Positions 43,201-54,593 of a stretch of 62,892 nt of DNA are shown here, piece after piece (the first letter of the stretch is position 1; every line of letters begins with the position of its first letter). A program made the position numbers and the translations under genes. Origin of the DNA: Fusarium oxysporum f. sp. lycopersici 4287 (Eukaryota > Ascomycota > Sordariomycetes > Hypocreales > Nectriaceae); assembly GCF_000149955.1 (NCBI RefSeq), contig NW_017264845.1, forward strand, positions 1 through 62,892. The letters run 5' to 3'. The notes beneath the pieces were generated by a model, which saw only the letters and a list, made by a program, of their open reading frames with translations, was not told the DNA's origin and searched no databases.

Positions 43201-44493
43201 TTACAGCCACCCAGACGAAAAATATACAAACAAACAAAACAAACAAACAAAGTAGTCCAGTAAAAGGCCTATAAAATAAGGCGATCCTTTGGTTACTCAA
43301 CAACAAGGAGTCACCGAGGTGACATCTTCGACGCCGGCTTGGTACCAGTAAGAGTCTTTGCAGATATGCAGGCCCGGGTGTGGAAATATAGACTTAGGCA
43401 GAACTGGGAGCAAAGTTCCACTGCTGCACCATCAGCATCCCCTGCCTGCCTTAATTACTCCACACAACCCCCCTGCGTAAAGTTACCCTACTTATTCGAC
43501 TTTGCTTTTGCACTTGGCTTTCTCCCTGCAGCCCATAACTTTAGCTTTCAGTACAAGTTTAGCTCTGTCTTATACTCAGGCCACTCTCTACATGCAAACC
43601 AGCGAACCATGGATAAACAAACCAATCTATCCGTATAAGTACGCGTTATGAAAGAGCTTAGATTCACTGTGCGTAGTTTCTTGTTCTGTCTCTCGCCGTA
43701 TACTGACTGTGCCAGGCTGAGAAAGTTTCTCAGGAAACTCGGATTCCTGTATATAAACCAAAGGTTGAAGTGTACATTACGAGCAAGCCTCCAATCTTTG
43801 AGAACAGGAAAGATTCGATGTTCTAGCATTTGGGCGAAACCTTCGTCCTTATCCGGGTCTGGCTACTAAAATTAAGGGGCTTATATAGGTCGAAACCAGT
43901 ATTGGACGAAGAGAAACAGAGCTTGCTTCAAGGCGGATAGGATTGATGTTGACCTTTCTTTTTATCACTATTATCTACACACCCCTTGAGTGTGTGCTTG
44001 AAGGTCGAGGCTTCCCTAGCACTTGAATGCTTGATATAAACGTAAACAAATTCTTGAGCTGTGGATATCGCTGCGATTTTACGTCACCATGTATGCATGG
44101 GAGGCTTACAACTGCACTGAGTCAAAGCCTCTTTGAGAACATTGATATCCTCCCATTTTCTTGTATGATTGTCCTTTTGGTTGTTGGCCACCAGCATCGA
44201 GACCATAAAGTCAAAAGTAAACAGGGCAAACCCGTCAAGAGGACTGACCTCACGGCAGAGAGATAAACATAGGGAAAGAGCTTGGTCAGAAGTTCTTTTC
44301 TGACTGGTAATCCGAGCCCCACCCTCTGATGGTCCTCGTTGTCAAAGAAGCTGTCTCGATGCTGTGGCTTGAACTGTGTGATGTGTCTTTCCCGCTCCAG
44401 CCGCCACCTTTAGATTCTAAGTAGCCCTTTTCCAGGATATTGAGAATAGTCAGAGTTAGTCCGCTGAACAACCTTGTAGGTCTCTTCTCCACA
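43201..44493. other. Gap, no gene recognised
   Basis: Includes an AAAC-rich simple repeat at about 43222-43252 and several short frames. Nothing identifiable. Confidence 0.45.
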
Positions 44494-44777
44494 ATGGTGC
44501 TCTCGATAGGCTCCCCCTTGCATAGTGCGGCCGGCTCCCCATCTGTTCAATTGAGATCAGTTAGCCAGGGTCAGGTAGAATTGTCATACACGATGCCGGA
44601 ATCGGAATTGCCGAATCCAATCGCAACTCAAGCGGCCGGCGCTATTGGTATTAGCCTGTCTGAATCGCGGTGTTCGTGGACGATCGGTATGTCATGCTTT
44701 TGTTCGCCTAAGAGATTAGCTGACGATTTAGTTTCTCTTGGAATCCTCGGCCATGGCAAGCATAAAAGCACTAGTCC

Positions 44778-46470
44778 ATGGCAACTTCTGTGAGATCCCA
44801 TTTTCAGAGGCTCTCTATCAACCGGCTTTTGTTATTCGCTTTATTGGCCTTGTCCATCGACATTCTTTTGTCTCCCCTCGCCGCGATGCTCCTACCAGCT
44901 ACCCACAGCCTCAGTCGCAAACGATCACGTTCAAACACGCTGGGAGACGAAGGACTACGACCTCATTGCGACCTTTCAACAGCTCACCCGATTCTAGATA
45001 TCTCGAACGACGTATTTAGATCCCTCGATATCAGATTCAAGAAGAGCAAGCCTGAGGGGGTGCTCGAAAATGCGATTGCAAATGGCAACATTCCCCACGG
45101 CGACATCGCAACCAACCACAGCACCGAAGGCAGCAGGGCCAGAAATGAAGGTCTCACAGATGAGGGTATAGACGACGATTTTACAGATGAGGGTCTCACA
45201 GATGAAGGTATTGCAGACGACGAGAGCACATGTTCCACAAAGCCGATCGAACCTGGAGACATCAAAGCCGAAAGCTTATGGGGCCGAGAATATCCGATTA
45301 ATGAATGGTAATAGAAGTGCTATACACTGAGAGACCTTTGCTAAGTCGGCGGCACAGGCAGCCACATGATCAGAAAAGAACTGAGGCATGGGAACTAAGG
45401 TTAGCTAATACCATGAAGAAATGTCCTATGTTAACTGGGTATGGAAGTCACGAGCTTTATTCTAACTTATTCGGCACTTGCGAGACAATGATCCCTTCTA
45501 CTTACCGGGTTAGTTTGCGTCCCATTGCTTTAGCCAATGTCCTCGCTGCTAATGGTCACAAGTGCGCTCTTGATGTTGGATCAGCAGGCGGTATTATATG
45601 ACCCCCCTATGATATGATAAGTATGCCAACAGATTCATCTAGGAAACTGGGCCATGTATGCGCTCTTCAACCTATTTGAATGGTACTTGACTAACCTAAT
45701 TCAAGGGACTTTGCAGATGAGCATCCTGGTCTTGATGTTATTAGTGTTGACCTGTCAACCTCGACACCTGAATGGGTTCCGCCTAATCTGACTTTGTGAG
45801 GCTATATGGACGTCTTACACTTGATCAGCGTTAACATTAATGCAGTCAGACCGTAGAACGCCTCGATCTTCAAGACTTTTCAACATCTTCAATGCACTTT
45901 ATACATTTCCGCGAACTTAAAGGGAGAATCAGTCACTGGCGCGAGTTTCTAGAACAGGTCTTTAACGTCTTGAAACCCGGAGGGGTTGCAGAGTTCCGCG
46001 AAGAAGCCATTAAGCTTAAAGGAGAGGAAGAGTTACCAAAGGATGGTTTTATGGTGCAATGGGGAGACCTATTCAGAGAGGCTGGTGCAAGGCGAGGGGC
46101 GGATTTCGAGATGATCGGCTCCAGACAACAGCTTAGTTTGCTACAGGATGCCGGCTTCAGTGACATCAGGAGAAACCGCTACAAGGTAGTCAATGGCGTC
46201 CAGTGAACCTTGAAAATAACTAAGTTTGAGTTATCACAGGTACCGATTGGGCCTTGGCATACATCGCTGCAGCAGCAGGAGTTAGGAAGGTTAGCTTGGA
46301 AGGCATTTAATTATGACATAGAAGGGTCCATCCTTCGTCCAGCCATTGAGAATCTGGGATGGAGTGAGGAGGAATGTCAGCTGTTTGCTGCAAATTTGCG
46401 CAATGAGTTGCAGATGACAACAGTCAAACCTTATATGACACATTTTATAGTTGTGTGCACGAAGCCATAG
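44778..46470 (+). pseudogene. Disrupted LaeA-like SAM-dependent methyltransferase
   Basis: An N-terminal frame (44778-45307) is acidic with repeated TDEG units and ends GREYPINEW, the typical GR-x-Y-x entry to LaeA-like methyltransferases. The SAM-binding strand is present as CALDVGSAGGII followed directly by TGA (45599-45601). The core then resumes at 45706: DFADEHPGLDVISVDLS, TPEWVPPNLTF, exons 45846-46185 (FIHFRELKGRISHW, VLKPGGVAEFREE) and 46240-46470 (VPIGPW, LGWSEEECQLFAANLRNEL). The introns at 45796-45845 and 46186-46239 are good. Between 45590 and 45706 no intron restores the frame, so the SAM loop region is broken. A separate short frame at 44494-44686 with a good GTATGT donor may be an original first exon. 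LaeA itself is a nuclear regulator of secondary metabolism; paralogues of this type are many and mostly uncharacterised. Confidence 0.65.
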
Positions 46471-47932
46471 ACTTGATGCCTCGATTGACTCGCTCAAGAA
46501 TTATAAGATGTCTTTTGCCACTAGAATTGTATATTCGGACCTTGAATAAACTGGAAAAATATAAAGCTTTGGTATGACACAGCTCTGCATAACTCGTTTA
46601 TCCATCTAGTATCTCTCTGCCATGCAACCCATGGTTTCAAAGTGATGAGGCGTAGAAGGAAATATTACCAACAGTAGCAACAACCACGAATCAAGGAACA
46701 GTACTCATGGATCAAAGACTCGCCTGCCTGTCATTCTGTGGAGTCTAGCGCAGATAGCAACAGGGGCTTAGCGTTAGCAAACAGCATACCTGTGCATGCA
46801 CTTATGCGCCACTCTTTGTGTATCAGGCGGGGGCTCATTAGTGATGGCTGAAAGGAACGAGACCCATATCCTCGTTCAATCCTCTCGAGAATGGAGCGAG
46901 ATGCACCTGCATGTCCCACTGCCAATGTCACGCGCCGCCACTGCTGATAAATCTCGGAATGGCTTTGTAGATGGATAGAAAGCACATTTGTTTCTCATCA
47001 TGGTGGAAGGAGCCCAGTGAATCATCTCTTATTACTTTTCCTCTTGCCTTGGTCAATTATCTGAAAACGATAGATTCACGTGCTAGCCACGGTGACGACG
47101 GAAGCAAAGGTGACAAGGCGTCAATGGGGTAACACTGCGCCAGATGAACATTAGAAGCGGTGCCTTCAAAATCGGGCTGAGAACCTGTGGAGTTTGGAGA
47201 GGGGGTGACAACCACTGGACTCCCTTTGTTCGTTCGTACCACAATCAAAGTCCAAGCTTATACAGCTCAACCCCAGGGGGTTATAAAAACGTCAGAAGTA
47301 GTATCCAGTAGATTTCAGTATAATAGCATAAAGTTCAATTCTTTTCAGATATGAATCTTCTGTAATGTTACAAATATTCCTTCACGTTGTTTTCTGATAG
47401 ATGTGGACTTGATGTTACATTTCCTGGTCCTGTTCCGCGGGCTCACTGTTATGTAGTGGGCTTTGGCCTACCTTCTGGTTGCTTGCTGATTAGTGCGTCC
47501 CAAATCCTAGCTCAAACCGAAGACTTGCGATCGGCAAGCTGCGCAGCCAATGGTTGGGCTTTTATCTTTCTCCCCTTGCCCTGGGAGCATCTATACTGCG
47601 TGTTGACATTCCCTCACCTTGTCACCAATCTCACACCCTTTTGCCTGATTTGACGAGGCGACTCTCAAACCCTACCAACCGTGGGTGTGCCATTTCGGTT
47701 ACAGGGTTGGACACCGTGCGGGGGCGTTTAGGAGCGACTCCCAACACTCTCTCCGACCAATCTTTTTCGTTACTGGCTACAGCCAATGAATCGCAAGGAA
47801 AACAGCCACTAAAAGGACAGTCATCGAGTGCACGGTAATGAAGGATGGTTCTGCATAACATAAAAGAAGACCAAGCCTCCCTCCTTCATCACACTCACGA
47901 CATCAAACCTCGCAGGCATATGTTTATTTAGC
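46471..47932. other. Gap, no gene recognised
   Basis: About 1.46 kb with overlapping short frames. The final 100 bp, with a CT-rich stretch (47875-47890), should be the promoter of the gene at 47933. Confidence 0.45.
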
Positions 47933-49219
47933 ATGAGTCGGAAAAGACCGCCCGCTGACAGAACCTCCGAACGGCGCAAGACCAAGAGAGGGCGCGTAAA
48001 TCCGGGCAAGACTGAACCTCCCCACGCAACTGCAGAGGTTCCAGACGACAAGACAGATGCCCCAGCAGCGAACGAAGACAAAACAGCAGACGACGATGTT
48101 GACCAAGACCCCGATACCTCCCACGCGTCTGCTCCTGACCCTGATCTTCACAAGACTAAGATTCTCGAAACAGCTGCGAGCGATCTAGAAGATGAGACAG
48201 ATGCCCCGACGGCAAGCCAAGATAGAATCCCAGAAGAGCCTACGAATCAAGAGCCCGACGCCTCAAACTCTTGTGCTTCTGAGCCCGATACCGACGAGAC
48301 TGCGGTTTCGCAAGCAAGCACTAGCCGCGTCGATAATGGGATAGCAGCATCCATGTCAGATCAGGACAAGGCATCAGAAGCTCCTGATGACCTACTAGAT
48401 CTCACATGGGTAGATCTTGCTAGAGATCTTCATTCCATCCTCAAGTACTCAATTTACGGTGAATTCTTTCTCTTTTGCCATTTACGAAACGGTCGTTCTG
48501 GCTGGGTAGCAGAAGAAAGGGTTCAGATTGAGGCCCCTTTTACTCTCAACACATTCTGGGAGTCCCGAGAAGACGTCCCAGGTCGCCCGCACGCTGAGGT
48601 TTGCGAGAAGGTCTTCAAAATTATGCCTCAGCTACCTCGATGGAAGAAGAATTGTGTTATCTGGCGAATTGGAGAACCCTATTTCACAGGCACCCCCGCC
48701 ATGATATCATATTTAACCAAGCTCAAAGATAGATGGAAGGCACATTTCAGGTTGCCTGAGGTTATTACTTTATCGAAAGCAGAAGCACTATATCCGGAGA
48801 CATCAACAGGGTGCTGGGAAATGTCAGCTTCTAGTGATTCAGACCCAGTTCCGCAGATGATATTCAGCCATCGGAAGACTCCGAAATATAAAAAAGCGGT
48901 ATTCGAATTCTTCATTCTCTACGACTCTTGTGACGGAGAATGGAAGAGCGAGGTGGACATCCAGAAGGAATATCCTGCGGCTGTCGAGACTTACTGGCAA
49001 AGTCACCCGGGATTGCGCGAGAAGGAGAGTCTTGAACGTCTTAAAGTTCCGGAGCAGTGCTTTAAGATTCATAGCCATAGGTTTAAAGGAGGGAAAACTC
49101 TATTGAAAGTTCAACTGGTAGGAAAATCGGACTGTGAAGAGTTCAAGGCTTCGAGAGCACTCAAACGTTGGAAGGAGCCCACCGAGAGATACCTGGAGAA
49201 ACACAAGTTACAGATCTGA
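47933..49219 (+). CDS. Protein with duplicated chromo-like domains and acidic repeats (428 aa)
   Basis: The ATG at 47933 (context AGCATGAG) opens an uninterrupted frame. The N-terminus is basic (MSRKRPPADRTSERRKTKRG). An acidic region with a duplicated unit of about 37 residues follows: DKTDAPAANEDKTADDDVDQ is echoed by DETDAPTASQDRIPEEPTNQ. The C-terminal 270 residues hold two related segments. One has FFLFCHLRNGRSGWVAEERV, then a YW-like FWES and VFKI. The other has FFILYDSCDGEWKSEVDIQ, then ETYWQSHPGLRE and CFKI. The shared pattern (aromatic strand, W-x2-E, Y/FW, KI) resembles chromo-type folds, which bind methylated histone tails or nucleic acid. A nuclear, chromatin-associated role is plausible. 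The two repeats and intactness are seen; the fold assignment is inferred. Confidence 0.6.
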   Translation: MSRKRPPADRTSERRKTKRGRVNPGKTEPPHATAEVPDDKTDAPAANEDKTADDDVDQDPDTSHASAPDPDLHKTKILETAASDLEDETDAPTASQDRIPEEPTNQEPDASNSCASEPDTDETAVSQASTSRVDNGIAASMSDQDKASEAPDDLLDLTWVDLARDLHSILKYSIYGEFFLFCHLRNGRSGWVAEERVQIEAPFTLNTFWESREDVPGRPHAEVCEKVFKIMPQLPRWKKNCVIWRIGEPYFTGTPAMISYLTKLKDRWKAHFRLPEVITLSKAEALYPETSTGCWEMSASSDSDPVPQMIFSHRKTPKYKKAVFEFFILYDSCDGEWKSEVDIQKEYPAAVETYWQSHPGLREKESLERLKVPEQCFKIHSHRFKGGKTLLKVQLVGKSDCEEFKASRALKRWKEPTERYLEKHKLQI

Positions 49220-49276
49220 TCATGCTCTTTTTATTGCATAGCTCGACTATCGTCTCTAAGACTCATGCTAATTTAA

Positions 49277-51079
49277 TTATATCTGCTTTTCGCCCCTAAT
49301 GCGGCGCCTATGTTGCTCGATCATTGATTCCCCCCAAACTCTTGCAATAGCAACATGTGGCCGATCAAGAATGAGGTTAGCTAGCTGGTCTGCCATAGGA
49401 AATCTCGTGGGTTCAGACACAAAAAACCTCCCATTACCGTTTAGTTCAGAAACTCCGATATCCAGGCGTATCCCGACGTGGACGGATCCGAACTTCTCCA
49501 TATTGTCGGGATGGTTCAGGAGACGAGAGTTTTGATACAATGCAAAGTCCTTTAGTTCTTCCAGCTTTTGTTTTCGCTTCTTAGGATCGTCTGAGAACCA
49601 TTTGAAGTGATTTGGTGTCGCCTTTCCAGCGGCGAAATGTGGAGGCTCCATGTCATGATTGACTGTTGTGAACGCGATTTCAATAACCTGGCGTCGTGAG
49701 ATAAAGACGCGATACTCGCCCAACTTTTGCAACGATTCAATGTATTCCTGATGGAAAAACCTTGGCTGTCTTATGTCAGGCACGAATTCGAACGGCTCTG
49801 AGTTGGATTGTGGAGTTTCAATACATTCCAGGTTGTCTCGCGTCGTGCTTTCAACGATTTTAACATCAGCACCACCACAGCTATAGCCACGTTTGGTCGC
49901 CATCCGCTTTATGAGTGTACTAGGCAAAGTACACTTCCCCATGCCGAAGCAAGTCCTTGGACGGTAAGAGTATTTCCAATCAGCATCTCGAGCAATCATA
50001 TCCAGAATGCGTATGTCTGCTATTTTGCAAGCTGCCGACCGGTTCTCCGTCTCACTCGGACAGATAGAAAGGCTCCCGTGGGCTGCTGACAGCATTTGAA
50101 GATGGCTGTAAAGGTCGTCCATCGACAATGTTTCCCAATCGCCATGGCTGTTTGCCAACAAAATCAAGACACTTGATGCTTTCTTTTCCATGATGTAGCT
50201 CAGCAAAGTATTTCCTAGTACATTGGATACCAGCCATTTCCACGACTTGAACTCAGCTTCAACGCGGTCCCTTGCGCGAGCAAATAGCATAGTTAGAATC
50301 GCTTGATGGATTACTGTATAGTCGAGGTCTTTTTTGATAAATGCTTTGCCGGAGGACTCTTTTATCTGCTTTAGTAATTTTCCTTCCAAGATGGCTGCTA
50401 CATCTTTGTGGAGTGTTTCGATATCAAGCAAGTTGAGGCGGACTCCTATCATATCGCCTTTCGAAACGTCTTCATCAGCGGCTGTGCCAACACAGAGCAG
50501 AAAAATTGTGTCTGAAGAGCCTTGCGTCTCTGTGGAGATTTCCGGTCCTAGACCTCCAAGACCTGGGGTGTCTTGAGCACGAATACCATCACGACTTTTC
50601 TCCGCCGTGACATGGGTCGTTGATGTAAGCAGTTGCGGCTCACTCGGAATTTGTCTTGAAGGATCTGCGCTTAGACGTTGGAAATTGCGTTCTCGAAAGA
50701 GAATCTCGAATTCAGGAGATGAAAATAAGGAAGACCTCTCTTCAATCATTTGTATCAATGACAAGAGGTTCTCCTTTCTCATGTTACTAAGTGCGGACAA
50801 TCCAAGCCTTGCTGCACAAAGAACTGCCGCACCATGTGATGTTTGAATAATATGTTGCATGGCAAGCAGGACCTTGGCATAGCGTTGATTTTGTGCACTC
50901 ATTAACCCATGACAGATGTCGGGCTTGCATAGCCCATCAAGAAGTCCTTGGAGCATCTTTTGTTCACGCGGACATAAAAGACGCACTTTCGGCTTGAGTT
51001 TCAACCACGCCTCTGCACCTGAAAGGCAATGATTCCTAAGAGGCTTCTCTCTGGCAACACTTAACTCTGGGGTATCCAT
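49277..51079 (-). CDS. 600-aa protein with ATP-grasp-like C-terminus
   Basis: Single exon starting at a true ATG (51079). The N-terminal 130 residues are helical (KMLQGLLDGLCKPDICHGLM, NMRKENLLSLIQMIEERSSL). The middle is mixed. Near residue 453 the sequence EYRVFISRRQVIEIAFTTVN appears, and near 536-558 RLDIGVSELNGNGRFFVSEP. In ATP-grasp enzymes a strand with R-V-F and later a D...NE/SE pair holds ATP and magnesium. The spacing D-x-G...F-F-V-x-E fits that pattern, as in many uncharacterised fungal proteins. A classical Gly-rich loop is not evident, so activity is uncertain. A 15-unit 11-bp repeat lies directly upstream. The stop lies 58 bp from the convergent 47933-49219 gene. The gene looks intact. 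Confidence 0.6.
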   Translation of the reverse strand: MDTPELSVAREKPLRNHCLSGAEAWLKLKPKVRLLCPREQKMLQGLLDGLCKPDICHGLMSAQNQRYAKVLLAMQHIIQTSHGAAVLCAARLGLSALSNMRKENLLSLIQMIEERSSLFSSPEFEILFRERNFQRLSADPSRQIPSEPQLLTSTTHVTAEKSRDGIRAQDTPGLGGLGPEISTETQGSSDTIFLLCVGTAADEDVSKGDMIGVRLNLLDIETLHKDVAAILEGKLLKQIKESSGKAFIKKDLDYTVIHQAILTMLFARARDRVEAEFKSWKWLVSNVLGNTLLSYIMEKKASSVLILLANSHGDWETLSMDDLYSHLQMLSAAHGSLSICPSETENRSAACKIADIRILDMIARDADWKYSYRPRTCFGMGKCTLPSTLIKRMATKRGYSCGGADVKIVESTTRDNLECIETPQSNSEPFEFVPDIRQPRFFHQEYIESLQKLGEYRVFISRRQVIEIAFTTVNHDMEPPHFAAGKATPNHFKWFSDDPKKRKQKLEELKDFALYQNSRLLNHPDNMEKFGSVHVGIRLDIGVSELNGNGRFFVSEPTRFPMADQLANLILDRPHVAIARVWGESMIEQHRRRIRGEKQI

Positions 51080-51111
51080 AACCCGAGAGTTGTATTAAAG
51101 AGATTGTTATA

Positions 51112-51277
51112 GAATTATTATAGAGGTGCTGTAGAATTGCTGTAGAATTGCTGTAGAATTGCTGTAGAATTGCTGTAGAATTGCTGTAGAATTGCTGTAG
51201 AATTGCTGTAGAATTGCTGTAGGATTGCTGTAGAATTGCTGTAGAATTGCTGTAGAATTGCTGTAAGAGGTGCTGTA
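51112..51277. repeat. 11-bp minisatellite upstream of the 600-aa gene
   Basis: Twelve units of GAATTGCTGTA run head to tail from 51134 to 51265, one with a single A-to-G change. Diverged units GAGGTGCTGTA flank both ends (51123 and 51267), with a further degenerate unit at 51112. The array begins 33 bp upstream of the minus-strand ATG at 51079, so it occupies the promoter or 5' UTR. Confidence 0.95.
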
Positions 51278-52854
51278 AGATTTATGCTAGGGTATTATTA
51301 GTATGTGTCTCTACTGTAGTCCCTTGCAAACTCTTTGGTGTGTCTCAAACTGGGCCTATCCTGGCCCGCCATTGCTGCCCACATTCTACTCCATACTTCC
51401 CCTGCAGATACTTGTTTTTTGCAGATGTGTAATATTACACGCCCCCAGATAACAACTTAATGCTGGCGGTTCACACTTGTATTAGATTGATTGGAGATAA
51501 GGCTGGAGAAGTTACTCTATAACTAATAAGGTAAGGCGCGCGACGCAAGCATCAGCTATCAGCTCGGGTACGCACGTATACTAACACCCTTGTTCTTCTT
51601 CCCCGCTTCGAGTGACTCCCCTGTTTCCTCAACTCAACCTGCTGACTCCCCTGTTTTCTCGACTTAACTACGTAACTGACTTCTTTTCTGCACTCAGCTA
51701 AACTCCCTCATAGAGTTCTTTACCGAACAATTTCACAACTACTACGTAGACACGATGATATTGAAAAACTTCAAAGCTTTTCATTGTTGGCTGGCCAAGC
51801 CTTTGCTGTGGCCAAATTTCTCATTGCAATACAACCAACATTGGCTGAGTTAAAGACTGGAGAAAAGCATAGGCATCACACTAAAAGACCTTGAGGATTA
51901 GCAACAAGGAGATAAGAAGGTTACTAAGAAAAATAAGCTGATAATTATATTATAATATCTGGTTTTAAGATATTTATAGGATTATTTATAATTCAGGAGT
52001 TAAATATAGAAGCCCCTATTAATTCTTGCTGTTTTTCTCGTTCTTGCTTTTATTTTCCATTTCTCATCAAGGTGTGCGGCCCAATGGACTTAACGCCTGC
52101 CGTCCCCAATGTTGGGTTCAGAACGCGGTAGCTGCGACGCCGTCCGCACGGGATACGACGAGGCGGGTGTCGAATGGAAAGAGGCGCAGCCCTCAAAACT
52201 CAGCTCTTGTCTGTGCTGTTACTGTACGTAGCTTGACCGTGGCCGCGGTGTTGGTGGTGCAGGGAAAGTGGAATTTTGACCAACATGCCAGGCATGGGGT
52301 ACCGGAATGAAGACTTGCAGGTCCAGCCAAGGGTGACCCCATATTCCGAGCCGCCACCCCCGTCCAGGTTGGCTATTTGATCGGGGATCATCTCTAGTGA
52401 AACCATTTTCACGCGATTCAAGTGTTGGTGTCATCATTTGGCAAGACCAAAGACCCTAGGTAGCCGGGGTCTCCAGAGGATCCGGACAAGCCGGTAGGTA
52501 CCAACCCTCGCTTGCCAACAGGTGTCTGAGTACTTCTTAGTTATCTGGCATGGAGGACTTAACCTAACAAACAAAGTTTCGTGATCCTGGCTCTATCGGG
52601 AAACGATCTCCGGCGTGAATGGTTGCCGAGGGAAGAGAAAACACTCTTGAGGATGATTAATGATCATGCCTTCCAGCACAGAGATGATAAAAAGCAGTAT
52701 CAGGGACGAGTATTGTATGAAAGAAATAAGACATTGGAAAATAAAGATCTGAGTGCTAACTGCTGAGTAAAGCTTGATATCTCAATAGGTCCCCATGCCA
52801 GAGCCCGCATTCACTACCTAACTACTGTTATTCACCTGAACCATTGTGCACCCA
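51278..52854. other. Gap, AT-rich in the middle, no gene recognised
   Basis: 51930-52010 is AT-rich and 52060-52300 is GC-richer. A frame at 52581-52766 contains a weak Myb-like start (REWLPREEKTLLRMI) but begins at GTG and is short. No transposon ends were recognised. Confidence 0.4.
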
Positions 52855-53799
52855 ATGATGGAGTACCCTCGAATCAGTGGCAGTGATATACCGCAGAAGG
52901 GTTTGATTAATATTAATGCGATGTATTGCACTTCTGGCATTGGATACACCGCTTCTACAGTCTTACTGGCGGCGTGTCTCTACACGGCATATTTCATTCT
53001 CCACGATTGGCGCATTCAGCATTGTAGGTGATTTCTAATATAGGCTGCGTTATGGTAGTGAAAGCTGCTGATTTATATCAAAGATATGATCCTTCTTGCC
53101 TGGATGTTCACGATAGCCGGGGCCATAACACTCGCTGGCATACACAATGGCACCGTGAACAATGCTACTTGGGAAATTCTTGTTGCCAACCTAGTTGTCA
53201 TCCCAGGCACAGTCCTTGCCAAACTGGTGACCTGTGTCATCTACTACGCGGTATTGGAAAGGCTTTGGTATCGATACCCCGCCTTTGCCATCTGGACTGT
53301 GGCGTCTTTGATAACCTGCCCCTTCGCCGCTCTGTGGGTAGTTCTCTTGCTTGAAGTTATCGAGTGTGAACAGCCTCAGGCTCCCTGCTCGCTTCACCTT
53401 GGCAGAGTTTATGCTATGTATGTGGCACAAGCGGTTATCGGGGCTTTGGCAGACATGGTATTTATGTTTTCTATGCTAGCTTACACCCTTCGCAATACCA
53501 AGTCGCGGAATAATAGAATGAGAGTAGTTGTTTCTGTCGGCAGCGGGATATTCCCGCTAGGGGCTGTTGTGGGCCGGTTTGTCATTCTGGTCATTGGTCT
53601 CAAAAACAATGACTCAACGCCCTTGTTGGCAAATGGCATATTGCTTTTATCAATTGAAAGCAATATTGTTATTGTCTGCAGTTCAGTACCCATGATTCGC
53701 AAGTTCAAAGACAATCACAGGTGCAATACAGTCGAATACCCACGACATGCTGCTGTTTTGGATGGAGTTCAAGGCGATCGGGGTCTGAGCTCATGCTAA
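52855..53799 (+). CDS. Seven-helix SAT4/rhodopsin-like integral membrane protein
   Basis: Exons 52855-53023 and 53084-53799 join over a 60-bp intron (GTAGGT donor, GCTGAT branch point), giving 294 aa. About seven hydrophobic helices span residues 25-260. They begin with the segment TASTVLLAACLYTAYFIL, then MILLAWMFTIAGAITLAGIH. Later helices contain VYAMYVAQAVIGALADMVF, NNRMRVVVSVGSGIFPLGAV and ILLLSIESNIVIVCSSVPM. The arrangement, with the Asp-containing sixth stretch ALADMVF and the ending VPMIRKF, matches the fungal SAT4/PTH11-related rhodopsin-domain family. Members are putative receptors or membrane proteins of unknown ligand. The ATG at 52855 is used, but one codon downstream is also ATG. 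The gene is intact. The C-terminal 35 residues are polar and cytoplasmic. Confidence 0.7.
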
Positions 53800-54593
53800 A
53801 CTCATGACTAGGGTACTTGAGTACATTGAGACAATTCAGTCTCTGGGAGTTTAGGGCATGGTTACGAAGAGTACTGAATCTTCGAACAGACGTAAGGGCG
53901 AAAGCCACTTTATATTGCGTCCTACCGTCTTTTCCCTCAAGCAACTGGTGCCAAAAGCGCATTGCAGTGGTCTTGGATCGCCATGACTTCTCTCGCTGTT
54001 TCTTCACCATACCCGATATACACTACTAGCTGACAGTAATAATTTAAACATTTGTAATTTAAAATGCTTTGCAATATCCTCACGGTCCCATTGAATTAGA
54101 GTACAATTCCTTTTATAAATAACTCAATTTACCGGCTTCCAAGTAATCAAGACCTACATACGCTCGGTGGTGGGACGAAATCCGCCTCTTGCTTGGATCT
54201 TTGCCAGGTTAGCTTTTGGGCTTCTGATAGTCGTCGTAGTCCGGATTACTAGCCGCTCATATCATTTAGCTTCCCCACTGTAGCAGCGGTTAGGTAGATT
54301 ACAAGCACTTAACCCTTGAATCTTCTGGGAGAAAGCTGATTGGCAGTCGATAACATGGTGTGATTCGATCCATAAGTAAGTACTAAAGCCCATCCCCGTC
54401 TTCCTAATCCGAATCTCAGTTGTCCTGGCAAAAATTGTTCAGCATATGCCAAGTTCTCTCCTCCACCTTTCCAAATTTCTCCCCACAACCGTTCCCTTCT
54501 CTTTCCCTCTCCACTCTGGGGTCTGAGTACGTCCTGATTCTCGACTTTTGCGATTTATGATTTTGATCAGTCTCACCTCTGAATACTATCGCC
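53800..54593. other. Gap, no gene recognised
   Basis: Short frames only. A pyrimidine-rich stretch (54460-54520) leads into the bZIP gene and probably includes its promoter and 5' UTR. Confidence 0.45.

Noticed and set aside
52581..52766. Myb/SANT-like fragment
   Set aside because: Only one weak helix matches, the frame starts at GTG and ends after 61 codons.
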